Assembly (NCBI GenBank): GCA_029817715.1 | Contig: JARUPY010000189.1 | Location: 2,294,001 to 2,358,000, forward strand | Direction: 5' to 3' | Length of the DNA: 64,000 nucleotides | DNA from: Melastoma dodecandrum | Lineage: Eukaryota; Streptophyta; Magnoliopsida; Myrtales; Melastomataceae | Shown here: positions 19,759 to 30,694 of the stretch, one piece after another | Layout of the letters: each line of letters begins with the position of its first letter | Position numbering within the stretch: the stretch's first letter is position 1 | Notes under the pieces: model-generated | Database searches by the model: none | What the model was told of the DNA's origin: nothing | The model's input: only the letters and a program-made list of their open reading frames with translations | Made by a program: the position numbers and the translations under genes

Positions 19759-21789
19759 TGTTGGATCGTTTATGTACACTAAGAGGGGGGTGAATTAGTG
19801 TTTCTCACTTTTTCGCCCTTTCTCGGTGTAAGCGGAAGCGTACTGTATCACAGCAGAGCGTTTCTCAGAATGAGAAATACCTTACTGTAACTGTTACGAT
19901 TTTGTCGAGTAGGTTTTCGTACGAGTGTTGCGCGATCGTAATGGACACAGTGATTTATAGTGGTTCGGCCTTAATTGACCTACGTCCACTTTCCACCAAC
20001 AAGGTGATTCCACTATATAAAATAATGGGTGCAAAGAGCCCTTGCACTAGGCGTATGTTCCTCTCACAAAGTGAGATTTAGAATCCCGTACAATAGATGA
20101 TCACTCCTGGCAACGGTCAGCTCCTCACACAGTGGACGTCTTCTCGTTTCCAGCAGAATGATGCTTATCCTCAGCAGTTGGTAGCTCAATGGATTCCACA
20201 CAGCTCGTTGTCGCTTAATATAAACCTGACTTATCAAAGAGCACAGACAACGTTATGTTAGAGTATAAATCCTCGCAGATAACTCCTTACGGTGAAGAAT
20301 GTATTCTCAGAGAGCAGCTCGTTTCTGTTTCACAGCGAAGGATTGCTTCAGCACTTGTTTGCTCAGAAGAGGATTTCCACACAGATCTTGTCTCTCCTTA
20401 AGATAAGCCTGCACTTGCTTAAGAGACAACCACAAAGTTGAACCACAAAGATCACGAAGATAGGAACCACAAAGATCACAAAGAAAACCACAAAGCCACT
20501 TAGATGGTATACGTCCTACACTCAGTTCGGACGTGCACGGTTACCACAGCCGTGACTCACTGCACTGCACACCCAGTGCCTAGGGTGGAATTTTCCGATC
20601 CGTTGGCTTCCACGCAACCTGCTTTACTAACCCTCTGTATCAGGCGTTCAAGACTTCTGCACAGCACCCCTGTGCTCGGGAGGAACTCTTTCCACTCCGG
20701 CGGCGTTCCCAACTCCTGCTCTACCCTGCAGGCACGAGACTTCTGGCGCGCACCCGCAAGTGCGTGTCTAACTGCTCAAACTCCGTAGGCTCGAGACTTC
20801 CCTGCGAAAAGACACGACAAGAACGGCTTCTTGCCGATGGGTCAGCAACCGGTTACTGAATTCAGAGCAGGTATTCACTTAGCTTCCCTCAGACGATTCG
20901 CCGGCTGCTCGTTGAACGCACCGAGGACACTTAGTCCCTCTCAGACGATTCAAGGGATCTGACCTCAGCCCCTTGACACTCTCACACGCAGCTTGCAAGA
21001 GAAAGAACCAGGAGACACTTAGCACCTTCCGCTCTCCGTCGACGCACAAAGCTCACTTAGACCACTTAGACCACTCAGACCACTCAGATGCACAAAGGCA
21101 GAGAGAAAATGTCGTCCATGGTCTGATTATAACGAAGAAGGAGGACGGAAATCGTCTAGGCAATCAACAAGATTTATTGCCAAAACTGGCAGCGAGGACA
21201 CAGCAACGGTCTGCTCAACGTTTGCTGTGTTATAAAAGGAAAGACACAAACGGTAACTTCCTTTACATATATTAATCAGATAAATGATTTCCAAACATAA
21301 TTATCTGATCATAATCTTATCTTAACAATTACGATTAGCAAAGATATTCAATCTGATAATATCTCCTACTACAGCGTATCGTTGCTGTAGAATATTAGAA
21401 AGATATTTTGTTTCCAAAAGTAAAACTTGGAAAGCTAATCTTAATATATTTAGTTGCCTAAGTGCCTAAGATAAGGTCATAAGGTTACATTAAACGAACC
21501 TAGACGTTCAGACAATAATCTGAAATAGATTAAAATAAATCTTAAAATAAAACGTGGTTATTAAAAATATGTTTCCATATTTTCAATGTACATGCGTAAA
21601 ATCACAGTAACAGCTTACTGTAACGCAGCAATATATAACTGCTACTAGCTGTGGTTCAGCAACGTATTGCTCAAGCTCATCACTAAGAATGAACACATAA
21701 CTTGTGAAACATTATTACTGACCACCAGTAACATGTTGCTTACCACCAGTAACATGTTGCTTAAGTTCATCATCAAAACCAGGTCAACA
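19759..21789 (-). repeat. 3' LTR of the SIRE-type element (2031 bp)
   Basis: On the plus strand it starts TGTTGGATCG and ends AGGTCAACA. On the minus strand it therefore starts TGTTGACCTGG, as in SIRE-type LTRs. It is the full-length copy and contains a 165-bp segment missing from the 5' LTR. That segment holds a TATA-like sequence (TTATAAAAGG on plus, CCTTTTATAAC on minus, near 21229-21239). Identical 94-codon open frames in both LTRs are not treated as genes. Confidence 0.93.
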
Positions 21790-21803
21790 TTCTCCCCCTT
21801 TTT
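21790..21803 (-). promoter_or_regulatory. polypurine tract of the SIRE-type element
   Basis: On the minus strand it reads AAAAAGGGGGAGAA, immediately before the 3' LTR start TGTTGACC. This is the standard second-strand priming site of copia elements. Confidence 0.9.
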
Positions 21804-22131
21804 GATGATGACAAAATATGGACTTAGGGATCGAGCTTGTGTCAACTCCCCCTTAAATCCTTAACTCCCCCTGAACTTATTCTTCTCCCCCTTTTTGTCA
21901 TATCAAAAAGAAAAAGAAAAGAGGATAACAAATGATAGTTTTATTACTAGTGCAGCAAGAATATGCTAGCACCCAAAAGACAAAGTCTGCAGCCAACAGT
22001 TGCTGCGATGCATCAAAACAAAACAGTCTTTTAACAAGTTCAGAAATAGAAGAGCATAGCTCATTCTAGAACAACAAAGCAGACATCTAAAGATAAAGGA
22101 TAGTAGCTCAATCCTAAACGGAGAGCATAGC

Positions 22132-23808
22132 TCAATCCTCAGCATCATCAAGCAAGGTCTGGACCATATTTTCCAGGCGGGTCAGCCTCTCAGCAAATCC
22201 ATCCAGCCTCTCAAGAATTGAGCGCCTGGTGTAGCTTAATTCCTCACAGAGGATTTTCTGAAGTTTGGAAGAAGAAGGGAACTCATCCTTGGATGTAGAA
22301 GCTGCCTTCTCACGTTCAGCATAGCGTTGCTTGCCAAGTGCAGCTGTGGACTTGCCACGGACAGAAGCAGCGATCTGTCGCTTGGTTGGTTTCTTGACAA
22401 AAACACCATCCACATACTGATAGCCCATACTTGCTACAGAGTTAGCTCCAATAACCTGAGTACTCCAGGTGTCCATTTGATTCACAGGAACAATCTGCTC
22501 CCCATAGAACTGCAGCAATGCAGTGATAACATGCGCAAATGGAAGTGCCCTGTTCTCGTCCTGAATACAAGATGCCATATGGCCAAATATCACACTTCCC
22601 AAGTTCACAGGAATACCTCTTTTAAGATGAACCATCAGATTCCAATCTCTTGGCATGACAGTATCGATGCTGCCAATCCGAGGGGCCAAGCAAGACATTA
22701 CTGCCTTGTGAAACATCCGGTTGCTGAAACTCAGCCCGGTGTTCTGCAGATATCCGCTGACAGCAACCACCTCACCATCGTTGATGGTCTGATAAGCTTC
22801 CAGCTTTCCTTCACTGATCACCCTCAGGTTGTTAACAAGATCAGATTCAAAGAGGCGGCAGACATCAAACACAGAGAAAACAAAGGTTTTCTCATCTACC
22901 AACACCTTGATGAATTTAATGAGAGAATCTTCCTTATGAAAGGTAATATTGGCATAGAATTCCTTGACCTTTGAGATGGAACTGATGCCATCATACTCAC
23001 AAAAGGATCGCCAGGTCAACCTTTCAAACATCTCAGCAAAGCAGAGCTCATGTTGAGTAAACCAGTCAAAATCTACACGCTTGCATGCAGCAATGTTGCG
23101 CTTAGTCATGTTTCTATTCGGCATATTATCATCAGCAAGAATCCGATTTAATTCAGCCAGAGAAACATACTGATCAACCGCAGGAATAAAAACAGAAGAA
23201 TCTGCATTTCTCACTTTCTTGTGAATAGGAGAGCCAGAATGCATACCATCCCTTATACCAGCATAAGGTCGCTTCATCCTGGTGCGAGAGGCAACACCTA
23301 GAGAAGAGCGAATCGGAGGATTCTGAACAGAGCCGATCACCTCCACATTATCATCCTCATCAGGAGTCTCTTCAGCCAAAGAGTCCTGTTCATCAGCGCT
23401 CTGGAAATCCTCAGGATCCTCAGCGCTTTTCTTGCCTTTTTCGGCTTGAGTCTCCTCATCAGAAGCAGGGGAGTTTGCTGCTTTGGGAGACGCAGAAGTA
23501 GACTTGGTAACCGCCTCCGGTGGGGCGGTTTCCTCCTCAACAACGAGGGTTTTCTCCGCAGCATCCTCAGGTTCGCCAAAAGTGGTGGCATCACCAGTCG
23601 AAGCCACATTGTCCTTGGCAGGAACCGCAGCAGGTGTCTCCTTGGTCTCAGTGACCACCGGAGCAGGGGTTTGCATCATCGAGGGCTCCCCCTCAGTAAC
23701 TGACGGAGGCGCCACAATAGGTAGTTGCTGGGCAGAAGCAGCCACAGCCTGTGACCGTTTCTTGGGAGTTCCCTTGCCCTTTCCAGATTTCGCAGATTTG
23801 GGTGCCAT
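22132..23808 (-). CDS. SIRE-type third ORF (558 aa) with putative plant transposon protein domain
   Basis: The ORF starts at an ATG in good context (AAAATGGCA) 217 bp after the pol stop and is intact. Residues 1-190 are basic at the start, then low-complexity and acidic (EE, DE-rich). Residues about 215-450 contain FYANITFHKEDSLIKFIKVL and a following FVFSVFDVCRLF segment, resembling the domain called putative plant transposon protein. The C-terminus (about 505-555) has a heptad-like helix (SILERLDGFAERLTRLENMV). An extra ORF in this position is typical of SIRE/Maximus elements and has been called envelope-like. I see no signal peptide or clear membrane span, so an envelope role is not supported here. 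It probably needs a spliced or internal transcript for expression. Confidence 0.8.
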   Translation of the reverse strand: MAPKSAKSGKGKGTPKKRSQAVAASAQQLPIVAPPSVTEGEPSMMQTPAPVVTETKETPAAVPAKDNVASTGDATTFGEPEDAAEKTLVVEEETAPPEAVTKSTSASPKAANSPASDEETQAEKGKKSAEDPEDFQSADEQDSLAEETPDEDDNVEVIGSVQNPPIRSSLGVASRTRMKRPYAGIRDGMHSGSPIHKKVRNADSSVFIPAVDQYVSLAELNRILADDNMPNRNMTKRNIAACKRVDFDWFTQHELCFAEMFERLTWRSFCEYDGISSISKVKEFYANITFHKEDSLIKFIKVLVDEKTFVFSVFDVCRLFESDLVNNLRVISEGKLEAYQTINDGEVVAVSGYLQNTGLSFSNRMFHKAVMSCLAPRIGSIDTVMPRDWNLMVHLKRGIPVNLGSVIFGHMASCIQDENRALPFAHVITALLQFYGEQIVPVNQMDTWSTQVIGANSVASMGYQYVDGVFVKKPTKRQIAASVRGKSTAALGKQRYAEREKAASTSKDEFPSSSKLQKILCEELSYTRRSILERLDGFAERLTRLENMVQTLLDDAED

Positions 23809-24025
23809 TTTCGGAGGAGAAATGGAGAAGAAGGAAGAGGGTCGAGGTTGAAGAAGAAACGAGGGAAGTTAGGGATTTGAAAAGAAACTGTAGGTGGTTT
23901 CCTTTTTATAAAATGTTTTGTAGAAGAAGGAAATAAAAAGAAATAGGAATGAAATGGCACCGTAGGAATATTTTTAATTTCCTATCAAAACTTTCTCAAA
24001 ATAAATAGATGACAATCTTATCATC

Positions 24026-27000
24026 TCAGAGATTTGGATTACATATCCCCAACTCACTTCGTAAATATTCAAACCTTTCCTTGTCAAGCGGTTTAGTAAG
24101 AATATCAGCAAGCTGTTGCTCAGTATTTACATACTGAATATCAACCTTACCGCTTTGTACATTATCACGTAGAAAATGGTGTCTCAACTCAATATGCTTA
24201 GATCTTGAGTGATAGACAGGATTTCGTGATAAATTAATTGCACTTGTGTTATCACACAATATTGGAATAGAATCAAAATGAAGATCATAATCTTCGAGTT
24301 GTTGTCGCATCCATAGTAACTGCGCACAGCAACTAGCTGCTGAGACATATTCAGCCTCTGCTGTGGATAAGGCGACAGTTGTTTGCTTCTTAGAGAACCA
24401 GGAAATAAGCATATTTCCCAATAGTTGACAAGTACCAGACGTGCTTTTCCTATCAATACGACATCCAGCATAGTCAGCATCTGAATATCCTCTAGGATCC
24501 AGCAACGATTCTCTTGGATACCACAGACCTAAGCTAACAGTTCCTGCGAGGTATCGAAAGATCCTCTTAACTGCAGCAAGGTGTGACTCCTTTGGAGCAG
24601 ACTGATATCTAGCGCATAAGCATATGCTGAACATAATATCTGGTCGCGAAGCAGTAAGATATAGCAATGATCCTATCATACTTCTGTATAGCTTGGAATC
24701 AATTTCCTTTCCACTTTCGTCTTTATCAATTTTGGTATTACTACCAATTGGAGTTGACAAAGGTTTAGCATTCTCAAGATCAAATTTCTTGAGCAACTGT
24801 TTGCTGTACTTTTCTTGATGGATGAAAATTCCATCTTCCGTTTGTTTAATTTGAAGTCCAAGGAAGAAAGTAAGTTCTCCCATGAGACTCATTTCAAATT
24901 CTCCTTTCATTAGATTAGAGAATTCATTACATAATTTTTCATTAGTTGAACCAAATATAATGTCATCGACATATATTTGAGCAACTAAAAGATCAGCATC
25001 ATGTTTCTTAAGAAACAATGTTGTATCAATTTTTCCACGCCTATATCCCTTTGCTATAAGAAAGGAACTAAGCTTTTCGTACCATGCTCGCGGAGCTTGC
25101 TTAAGCCCATACAAAGCTTTAGAGAGCTTATAAACATGATTACGATACTTTGGATCGGTGAATCCAGGAGGTTGTTCAACATAAACTTCCTCTTTTAGTT
25201 CACCATTTAAGAATGCACTTTTCACATCCATTTGAAATAACTTGAAGTTATTATAGCAAGCATACGCTAGAAGTAAGCGTATTGCTTCTAGACGCGCCAC
25301 TGGGGCGAACGTTTCATCATAATCGATGCCTTCTTCTTGTGAGTAACCTTTTGCTACAAGTCTGGCTTTGTTCCTTATAACATTTCCAGACTCATCAAGT
25401 TTATTTCGATAAACCCATTTTGTTCCAATAATGGAACGATCATTGGGTCTTGGTACTAAACTCCAAACTTTGTTTCTCTCAAATTGGTTCAATTCCTCTT
25501 GCATAGCAAGAATCCAATTAGGATCATCAAGCGCATCATCAATGCCTTGAGGTTCATCTTGAGAAATAAAAGCCGAGTATGCACAGTACAGGCTTGCTGT
25601 ATTTCGAGTTCGCACTCCTGTGTGTAAGGATCCTATTACTTGATCAATAGGATGTCTTTTCTTATATAAAGAAGGAACACGATTCTCAATTTGAATATCC
25701 TGGAAATCACCAGAAGCACTTTCAGTGTGTGCAGCAGGCACTTGCTGTACATCTGCTACAGTGTTTCCGTTCGGATTATTGTCAGCAATCATTTGCTGGG
25801 AAGTTTCATTTGATACTGTTGTTGAGGATTGTGCTGCTGCATCCACAGCAACTTCCTCCTGTGTCGGAGAATCATCAATTTTAACATTGATAGACTCCTC
25901 AACGGTCAGAGTTCTTTTATTAAAAACTCTATATGCTTTGCTTGTTAGGGAGTATCCTAAGAATATGCCCTCATCAGATCGAGCATCAAACTTTCCAACA
26001 CCATCTTTGATGGGTCTCAAGATATAGCACTTACTTCCAAATGGATGAAAGTATGAAATATTAGGCTTTCTGCCTTTATATAACTCATAAGGAGTTTTAC
26101 CTAATGAGTGTCTCAAATGAATACGATTTGAGATGTAGCATGCTGTGCTTACAGCTTCAGCCCAAAGGTTCTTAGCAACCTCACTTTCCAGCAACATGGT
26201 TCTCGCCATGTCTTGTAAGGTTCGATTCTTTCGCTCTACAACTCCATTTTGCTGTGGAGTATATGGAGCAGAGAAATTATGGTTTATACCATATTCTTCA
26301 CAAAAAGAAGTAAAGTCATGGTTTTCAAATTCGGTACCATGATCCGTTCTTATGCTTCTTAGAGAAACACCTTTCTCATTTTGAAGTTGTTTGACTAAAG
26401 TTTCAAAGATTGCAAACGCATCACTTTTGTGAGCTAAGAATTTAACCCAAGTGAATCTGGAAAAGTCATCTACCACAACTAATCCATAACGTTTACCTCC
26501 AAGACTTTGAGTCCTTGTTGGACCAAATAAGTCCATATGAAGTAAATCAAGCGGAGCTTTGCTTGAAATACTATTTTTACTTTTAAAAGATACCTTTGTT
26601 TGTTTGCCAATAGAGCAAGCTTTGCAAACTTGATCATTGTCAAACTTGATTTTAGGCAATCCCTTAATGATGTCCTTTTTGACAAGTTTGGACAGCAAGT
26701 CGTAGTTAGCATGTCCCAACTTTCTGTGCCACAGAGTAGCTTCGTCCTTAACGGACAAGAGACAATTTTCTCCAGCGGAGATGTTCTTAAAGGACAGGAT
26801 ATAGATGTTTTTCTTGCGTTCACCAACGAAGCAAGTGACACCATCCCGTGAAACGTTACATGTTCTCTCATTGAAAGAAACATTGTAACCTTTATCGCAC
26901 AATTGGCTGATACTAATCAAATTATGTTGGAGGCCTTTAACATAAAGAACTCCTTCAATGGTTAGGGAATTAGAACAGCAAATGGTTCCTGTTCCTTTAA

Positions 27001-27166
27001 CCATTCCTTTTCCATTATCACCAAAAGTGACAGCACCACCATCCTGGAAAACCAGTGTGGAGAATAAGGAGACATCTCCTGACATATGCCTCGAACAGCC
27101 ACTATCTAAGTACCATACATGGTCCTTAGTGATAGACTTGAAGCATCCCTGAAATAGAGAAAGAAT
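24026..27166 (-). CDS. SIRE-type copia Pol: protease, integrase, reverse transcriptase, RNase H
   Basis: The frame is open for 1046 codons from just after the gag stop. In order it has the protease active-site region ([11 protein letters not shown], about residue 18), the integrase zinc region ([10 protein letters not shown] near 145, then C-x2-C), and the integrase core with [17 protein letters not shown] and [15 protein letters not shown]. Next come RT ([24 protein letters not shown], catalytic YVDDIIFGS) and RNase H near the C-terminus ([28 protein letters not shown]). No internal stop is present. It would be made as a Gag-Pol fusion by passing the single stop at 27167-27169. The first Met in the frame is downstream of the protease motif, so independent initiation would lose the protease. 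Confidence 0.93.
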   Translation of the reverse strand: MLSLFQGCFKSITKDHVWYLDSGCSRHMSGDVSLFSTLVFQDGGAVTFGDNGKGMVKGTGTICCSNSLTIEGVLYVKGLQHNLISISQLCDKGYNVSFNERTCNVSRDGVTCFVGERKKNIYILSFKNISAGENCLLSVKDEATLWHRKLGHANYDLLSKLVKKDIIKGLPKIKFDNDQVCKACSIGKQTKVSFKSKNSISSKAPLDLLHMDLFGPTRTQSLGGKRYGLVVVDDFSRFTWVKFLAHKSDAFAIFETLVKQLQNEKGVSLRSIRTDHGTEFENHDFTSFCEEYGINHNFSAPYTPQQNGVVERKNRTLQDMARTMLLESEVAKNLWAEAVSTACYISNRIHLRHSLGKTPYELYKGRKPNISYFHPFGSKCYILRPIKDGVGKFDARSDEGIFLGYSLTSKAYRVFNKRTLTVEESINVKIDDSPTQEEVAVDAAAQSSTTVSNETSQQMIADNNPNGNTVADVQQVPAAHTESASGDFQDIQIENRVPSLYKKRHPIDQVIGSLHTGVRTRNTASLYCAYSAFISQDEPQGIDDALDDPNWILAMQEELNQFERNKVWSLVPRPNDRSIIGTKWVYRNKLDESGNVIRNKARLVAKGYSQEEGIDYDETFAPVARLEAIRLLLAYACYNNFKLFQMDVKSAFLNGELKEEVYVEQPPGFTDPKYRNHVYKLSKALYGLKQAPRAWYEKLSSFLIAKGYRRGKIDTTLFLKKHDADLLVAQIYVDDIIFGSTNEKLCNEFSNLMKGEFEMSLMGELTFFLGLQIKQTEDGIFIHQEKYSKQLLKKFDLENAKPLSTPIGSNTKIDKDESGKEIDSKLYRSMIGSLLYLTASRPDIMFSICLCARYQSAPKESHLAAVKRIFRYLAGTVSLGLWYPRESLLDPRGYSDADYAGCRIDRKSTSGTCQLLGNMLISWFSKKQTTVALSTAEAEYVSAASCCAQLLWMRQQLEDYDLHFDSIPILCDNTSAINLSRNPVYHSRSKHIELRHHFLRDNVQSGKVDIQYVNTEQQLADILTKPLDKERFEYLRSELGICNPNL

Positions 27167-28684
27167 TTAAGTAAGTCGTTGCTTCCATTTAACAATAGAA
27201 CCATCAACTTTAGAAGTAATGCCAAGCATGTCATTTCGCCGCACATGGCAATTTTTAATGAAATGGTCCGGCTTTCTACAATAGTAACAAAGCCTAGGTA
27301 ACCTTTGAATAATAAAGTGAGACTCGCCATTCCTAACATGAGGGGGAACATATTTCCCATGTCGTGAATGTTTCTCATTTCCAGAATCATGCTTCTCATG
27401 CATACATAATTCTGTTTTGTTGTTTACAGCATCAAGTTGCTGTTGCAGCTCCTCAATCATTAATTTGGATTGAGAAAGTTTCTTTGTCGCTTTCTTAGCC
27501 TTTGCTGATAACTCTTCCTTTAGAGAATCGTTCTCAGCACTCAAGAATTTATTCTCCTTCTTAAGAGCCTTATTGTTTGCGGATAAAGACTCAATTTTAT
27601 CATAAAGTTCGGAGAAAAGATTCTCAATATCTTCAGCAGACAGATCAGAAGGTGAGAAAGCATTTACCTTCTCAGTATCAGCATCAGTTTGCGCCATATA
27701 GCAGATGTTTGCTGTTTCGTCATCCTGATCTGATTCTTCGTCACTATCACTCCAAGATGCCATCATGGCATTTTTCTTATATTTTGAAGGCTTGCCCTTC
27801 TCATTCAAAAGTGGGCAATCTGGTCTCAAGTGACCAGGTTTATTGCACTCATAGCATACACCACTTTTACCTTGGTGTGGTTTAGTATTCTTCTTTTTAA
27901 TATCTCGCTTTCCCTTAAAGCGATTTTTGCGAAGATACCTTTTGAATTTCTTTGCCATCAAGGAAACTTCATCCTCAGAATCAGATGAAGATTCATCCTC
28001 AGATTCATCGGACATTTCGGTACTTCCCTTGAATGCAACAGCATTGATCTTCTTATCATCAGCAACCTTGTTCTCATTTTCGTACGCAACGAGAGAACCA
28101 AGCAACTGTTGAAGACTTAAGTTTGTCAAATCTTTAGCTTCTTCAATTGCCGTCTTCTTGGCTTCCCAAGTTTTAGGCAATGAGCGAAGTATCTTTCTGA
28201 CCAGCTCAGAATTAGAAATTGTTTTGCCAAGTGATTCCATGGCATTAGTGATTTCGGTGAGTCTATCAAACATTTGATTTATTGACTCATCCTTTTTCAT
28301 CTTGAATGCTTCGTATTGAGTTACTAAAGCATTTATTTTGGACTCCTTGACTTGTTCTGTTCCTTCATAGATCAAAGCAAGTCTATCCCATATTTCTTTC
28401 GCTGTCCTACAAGTAGAGACGCGATTGAACTCATTTCCAGAAAGAGCGCACACTAAGTAGTGCCTTACTTTCGTGTTCAGTGAGATAATTCTCTTCCTTT
28501 CAAATTCATGCCGAGAGTCGATGGGATTAGATGAAGGAATTACAAGATCTCCTTCCATTATAATATGCAAGCAATCGGCTTCTTTTGTTTCAATGAACAA
28601 CTCCATTCTCATTTTCCAATATAAGAAGTATTGTCCAGCAAAGAGCGGTGGATGTTCAGTCGAATGACCATCAATCAAGAGCAT
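27167..28684 (-). CDS. SIRE-type copia Gag (505 aa) with two zinc knuckles
   Basis: I chose the ATG at 28684, giving MLLIDGHSTEHPPLFAG. The PLF-x-G-x2-Y-x2-W-KMRMELFI start is the usual copia Gag beginning. The UBN2-type gag domain covers about 20-200 (SLPKTWEAKKTAIEEAKDL). A CCHC knuckle (CYECNKPGHLRPDC) lies at about 277-290, followed by an acidic region, then a long heptad-rich coiled coil at about 350-415. A second knuckle (CYYCRKPDHFIKNC) lies at about 465-478. Gag forms the virus-like particle core and binds element RNA. The ORF ends at TAA in frame with pol. Confidence 0.92.
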   Translation of the reverse strand: MLLIDGHSTEHPPLFAGQYFLYWKMRMELFIETKEADCLHIIMEGDLVIPSSNPIDSRHEFERKRIISLNTKVRHYLVCALSGNEFNRVSTCRTAKEIWDRLALIYEGTEQVKESKINALVTQYEAFKMKKDESINQMFDRLTEITNAMESLGKTISNSELVRKILRSLPKTWEAKKTAIEEAKDLTNLSLQQLLGSLVAYENENKVADDKKINAVAFKGSTEMSDESEDESSSDSEDEVSLMAKKFKRYLRKNRFKGKRDIKKKNTKPHQGKSGVCYECNKPGHLRPDCPLLNEKGKPSKYKKNAMMASWSDSDEESDQDDETANICYMAQTDADTEKVNAFSPSDLSAEDIENLFSELYDKIESLSANNKALKKENKFLSAENDSLKEELSAKAKKATKKLSQSKLMIEELQQQLDAVNNKTELCMHEKHDSGNEKHSRHGKYVPPHVRNGESHFIIQRLPRLCYYCRKPDHFIKNCHVRRNDMLGITSKVDGSIVKWKQRLT

Positions 28685-28810
28685 CGATATTCTGTTCAGC
28701 ACTCAACAGCACCTTACTGTGCTTAATGCAAGAGTTTCAGCAACAAGCTATTTTGATTCAGCAACAGAGTTCTGTACTAGCAATCACACAGAAAGCTTTC
28801 CAACAAACCC

Positions 28811-28822
28811 GCTCTAATACGA
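28811..28822 (-). promoter_or_regulatory. primer-binding site of the SIRE-type element
   Basis: On the minus strand it reads TCGTATTAGAGC, 2 nt from the 5' LTR end. It differs at two of 12 positions from TGGTATCAGAGC, the site complementary to initiator-methionine tRNA. Confidence 0.75.
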
Positions 28823-28824
28823 AT

Positions 28825-30689
28825 TGTTGGATCGTTCATGTACACTAAGAGGGGGTAAATTAGTGTTTATCACTTTTTCGCCCTTTCTCGGTGTAAGCGG
28901 AAGCGTACTGTATCACAGCAGAGCGTTTCTCAGAATGAGAAATACCTTACTGTAACTGTTACGATTTTGTCGAGTAGGTTTTCGTACGAGTGTTGCGCGA
29001 TCGTAATGGACACAGTGATTTATAGTGGTTCGGCCTTAATTGACCTACGTCCACTTTCCACCAACAAGGTGATTCCACTATATAAAATAATGGGTGCAAA
29101 GAGCCCTTGCACTAGGCGTATGTTCCTCTCACAAAGTGAGATTTAGAATCCCGTACAATAGATGATCACTCCTGGCAACGGTCAGCTCCTCACACAGTGG
29201 ACGTCTTCTCGTTTCCAGCAGAATGATGCTTATCCTCAGCAGTTGGTAGCTCAATGGATTCCACACAGCTCGTTGTCGCTTAATATAAACCTGACTTATC
29301 AAAGAACACAGACAACGTTATGTTAGAGTATAAATCCTCGCAGATAACTCCTTACGGTGAAGAATGTATTCTCAGAGAGCAGCTCGTTTCTGTTTCACAG
29401 CGAAGGATTGCTTCAGCACTTGTTTGCTCAGAAGAGGATTTCCACACAGATCTTGTCTCTCCTTAAGATAAGCCTGCACTTGCTTAAGAGACAACCACAA
29501 AGTTGAACCACAAAGATCACGAAGATAGGAACCACAAAGATCACAAAGAAAACCACAAAGCCACTTAGATGGTATACGTCCTACACTCAGTTCGGACGTG
29601 CACGGTTACCACAGCCGTGACTCACTGCACTGCACACCCAGTGCCTAGGGTGGAATTTTCCGATCCGTTGGCTTCCACGCAACCTGCTTTACTAACCCTC
29701 TGTATCAGGCGTTCAAGACTTCTGCACAGCACCCCTGTGCTCGGGAGGAACTCTTTCCACTCCGGCGGCGTTCCCAACTCCTGCTCTACCCTGCAGGCAC
29801 GAGACTTCTGGCGCGCACCCGCAAGTGCGTGTCTAACTGCTCAAACTCCGTAGGCTCGAGACTTCCCTGCGAAAAGACACGACAAGAACGGCTTCTTGCC
29901 GATGGGTCAGCAACCGGTTACTGAATTCAGAGCAGGTATTCACTTAGCTTCCCTCAGACGATTCGCCGGCTGCTCGTTGAACGCACCGAGGACACCTAGT
30001 CCCTCTCAGACGATTCAAGGGATCTGACCTCAGCCCCTTGACACTCTCACACGCAGCTTGCAAGAGAAAGAACCAGGAGACACTTAGCACCTTCCGCTCT
30101 CCGTCGACGCACAAAGCTCACTTAGACCACTTAGACCACTCAGACCACTCAGATGCACAAAGGCAGAGAGAAAATGTCGTCCATGGTCTGATTATAACGA
30201 AGAAGGAGGACGGAAATCGTCTAGGCAATTACGATTAGCAAAGATATTCAATCTGATAATATCTCCTACTACAGCGTATCGTTGCTGTAGAATATTAGAA
30301 AGATATTTTGTTTCCAAAAGTAAAACTTGGAAAGCTAATCTTAATATATTTAGTTGCCTAAGTGCCTAAGATAAGGTCATAAGGTTACATTAAACGAACC
30401 TAGACGTTCAGACAATAATCTGAAATAGATTAAAATAAATCTTAAAATAAAACGTGGTTATTAAAAATATGTTTCCATATTTTCAATGTACATGCGTAAA
30501 ATCACAGTAACAGCTTACTGTAACGCAGCAATATATAACTGCTACTAGCTGTGGTTCAGCAACGTATTGCTCAAGCTCATCACTAAGAATGAACACATAA
30601 CTTGTGAAACATTATTACTGACCACCAGTAACATGTTGCTTACCACCAGTAACATGTTGCTTAAGTTCATCATCAAAACCAGGTCAACA
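28825..30689 (-). repeat. 5' LTR of the SIRE-type element (1865 bp, internally deleted)
   Basis: It is nearly identical to the 3' LTR except for a deletion of 165 bp between two CAAT tetranucleotides (positions 21161 and 21326 in the intact copy; the join is near 30226). The lost segment includes the only strong TATA-like sequence I see in that part of the LTR. It may therefore be a weak or dead promoter, although the U3/R boundary is not proven. Confidence 0.92.
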
Positions 30690-30694
30690 GTTTT

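Larger units (their letters stand above)
19759..30689 (-). mobile_element. complete SIRE/Maximus-type Ty1/copia retrotransposon (10.9 kb)
   Basis: Both LTRs are present (3' LTR 19759-21789, 5' LTR 28825-30689), flanked by a perfect 5-bp duplication GTTTT at 19754-19758 and 30690-30694. From right to left it has a primer site, gag, pol (protease, integrase, RT, RNase H), a third ORF, a polypurine tract and the 3' LTR. The order, the large LTRs and the extra ORF after pol fit the SIRE/Maximus lineage. By eye I count about five substitutions between the LTRs, so insertion was recent. Gag and pol share a frame but are separated by one stop codon. Confidence 0.95.

Noticed and set aside
20504..20788. 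94-codon plus-strand frame, repeated identically at 29569-29853
   Set aside because: It lies inside both LTRs of the SIRE-type element. Identity comes from the LTR copies, and no domain is recognisable.
22132..23808. Calling SIRE ORF3 a functional envelope protein
   Set aside because: No signal peptide, no membrane span and no cleavage site are visible. Only the position matches the historical envelope-like name.
27100..27200. Calling the gag/pol gap of the SIRE element an intron
   Set aside because: An acceptor-like tract is present, but no convincing donor at a normal intron distance was seen. Readthrough of one stop is simpler.
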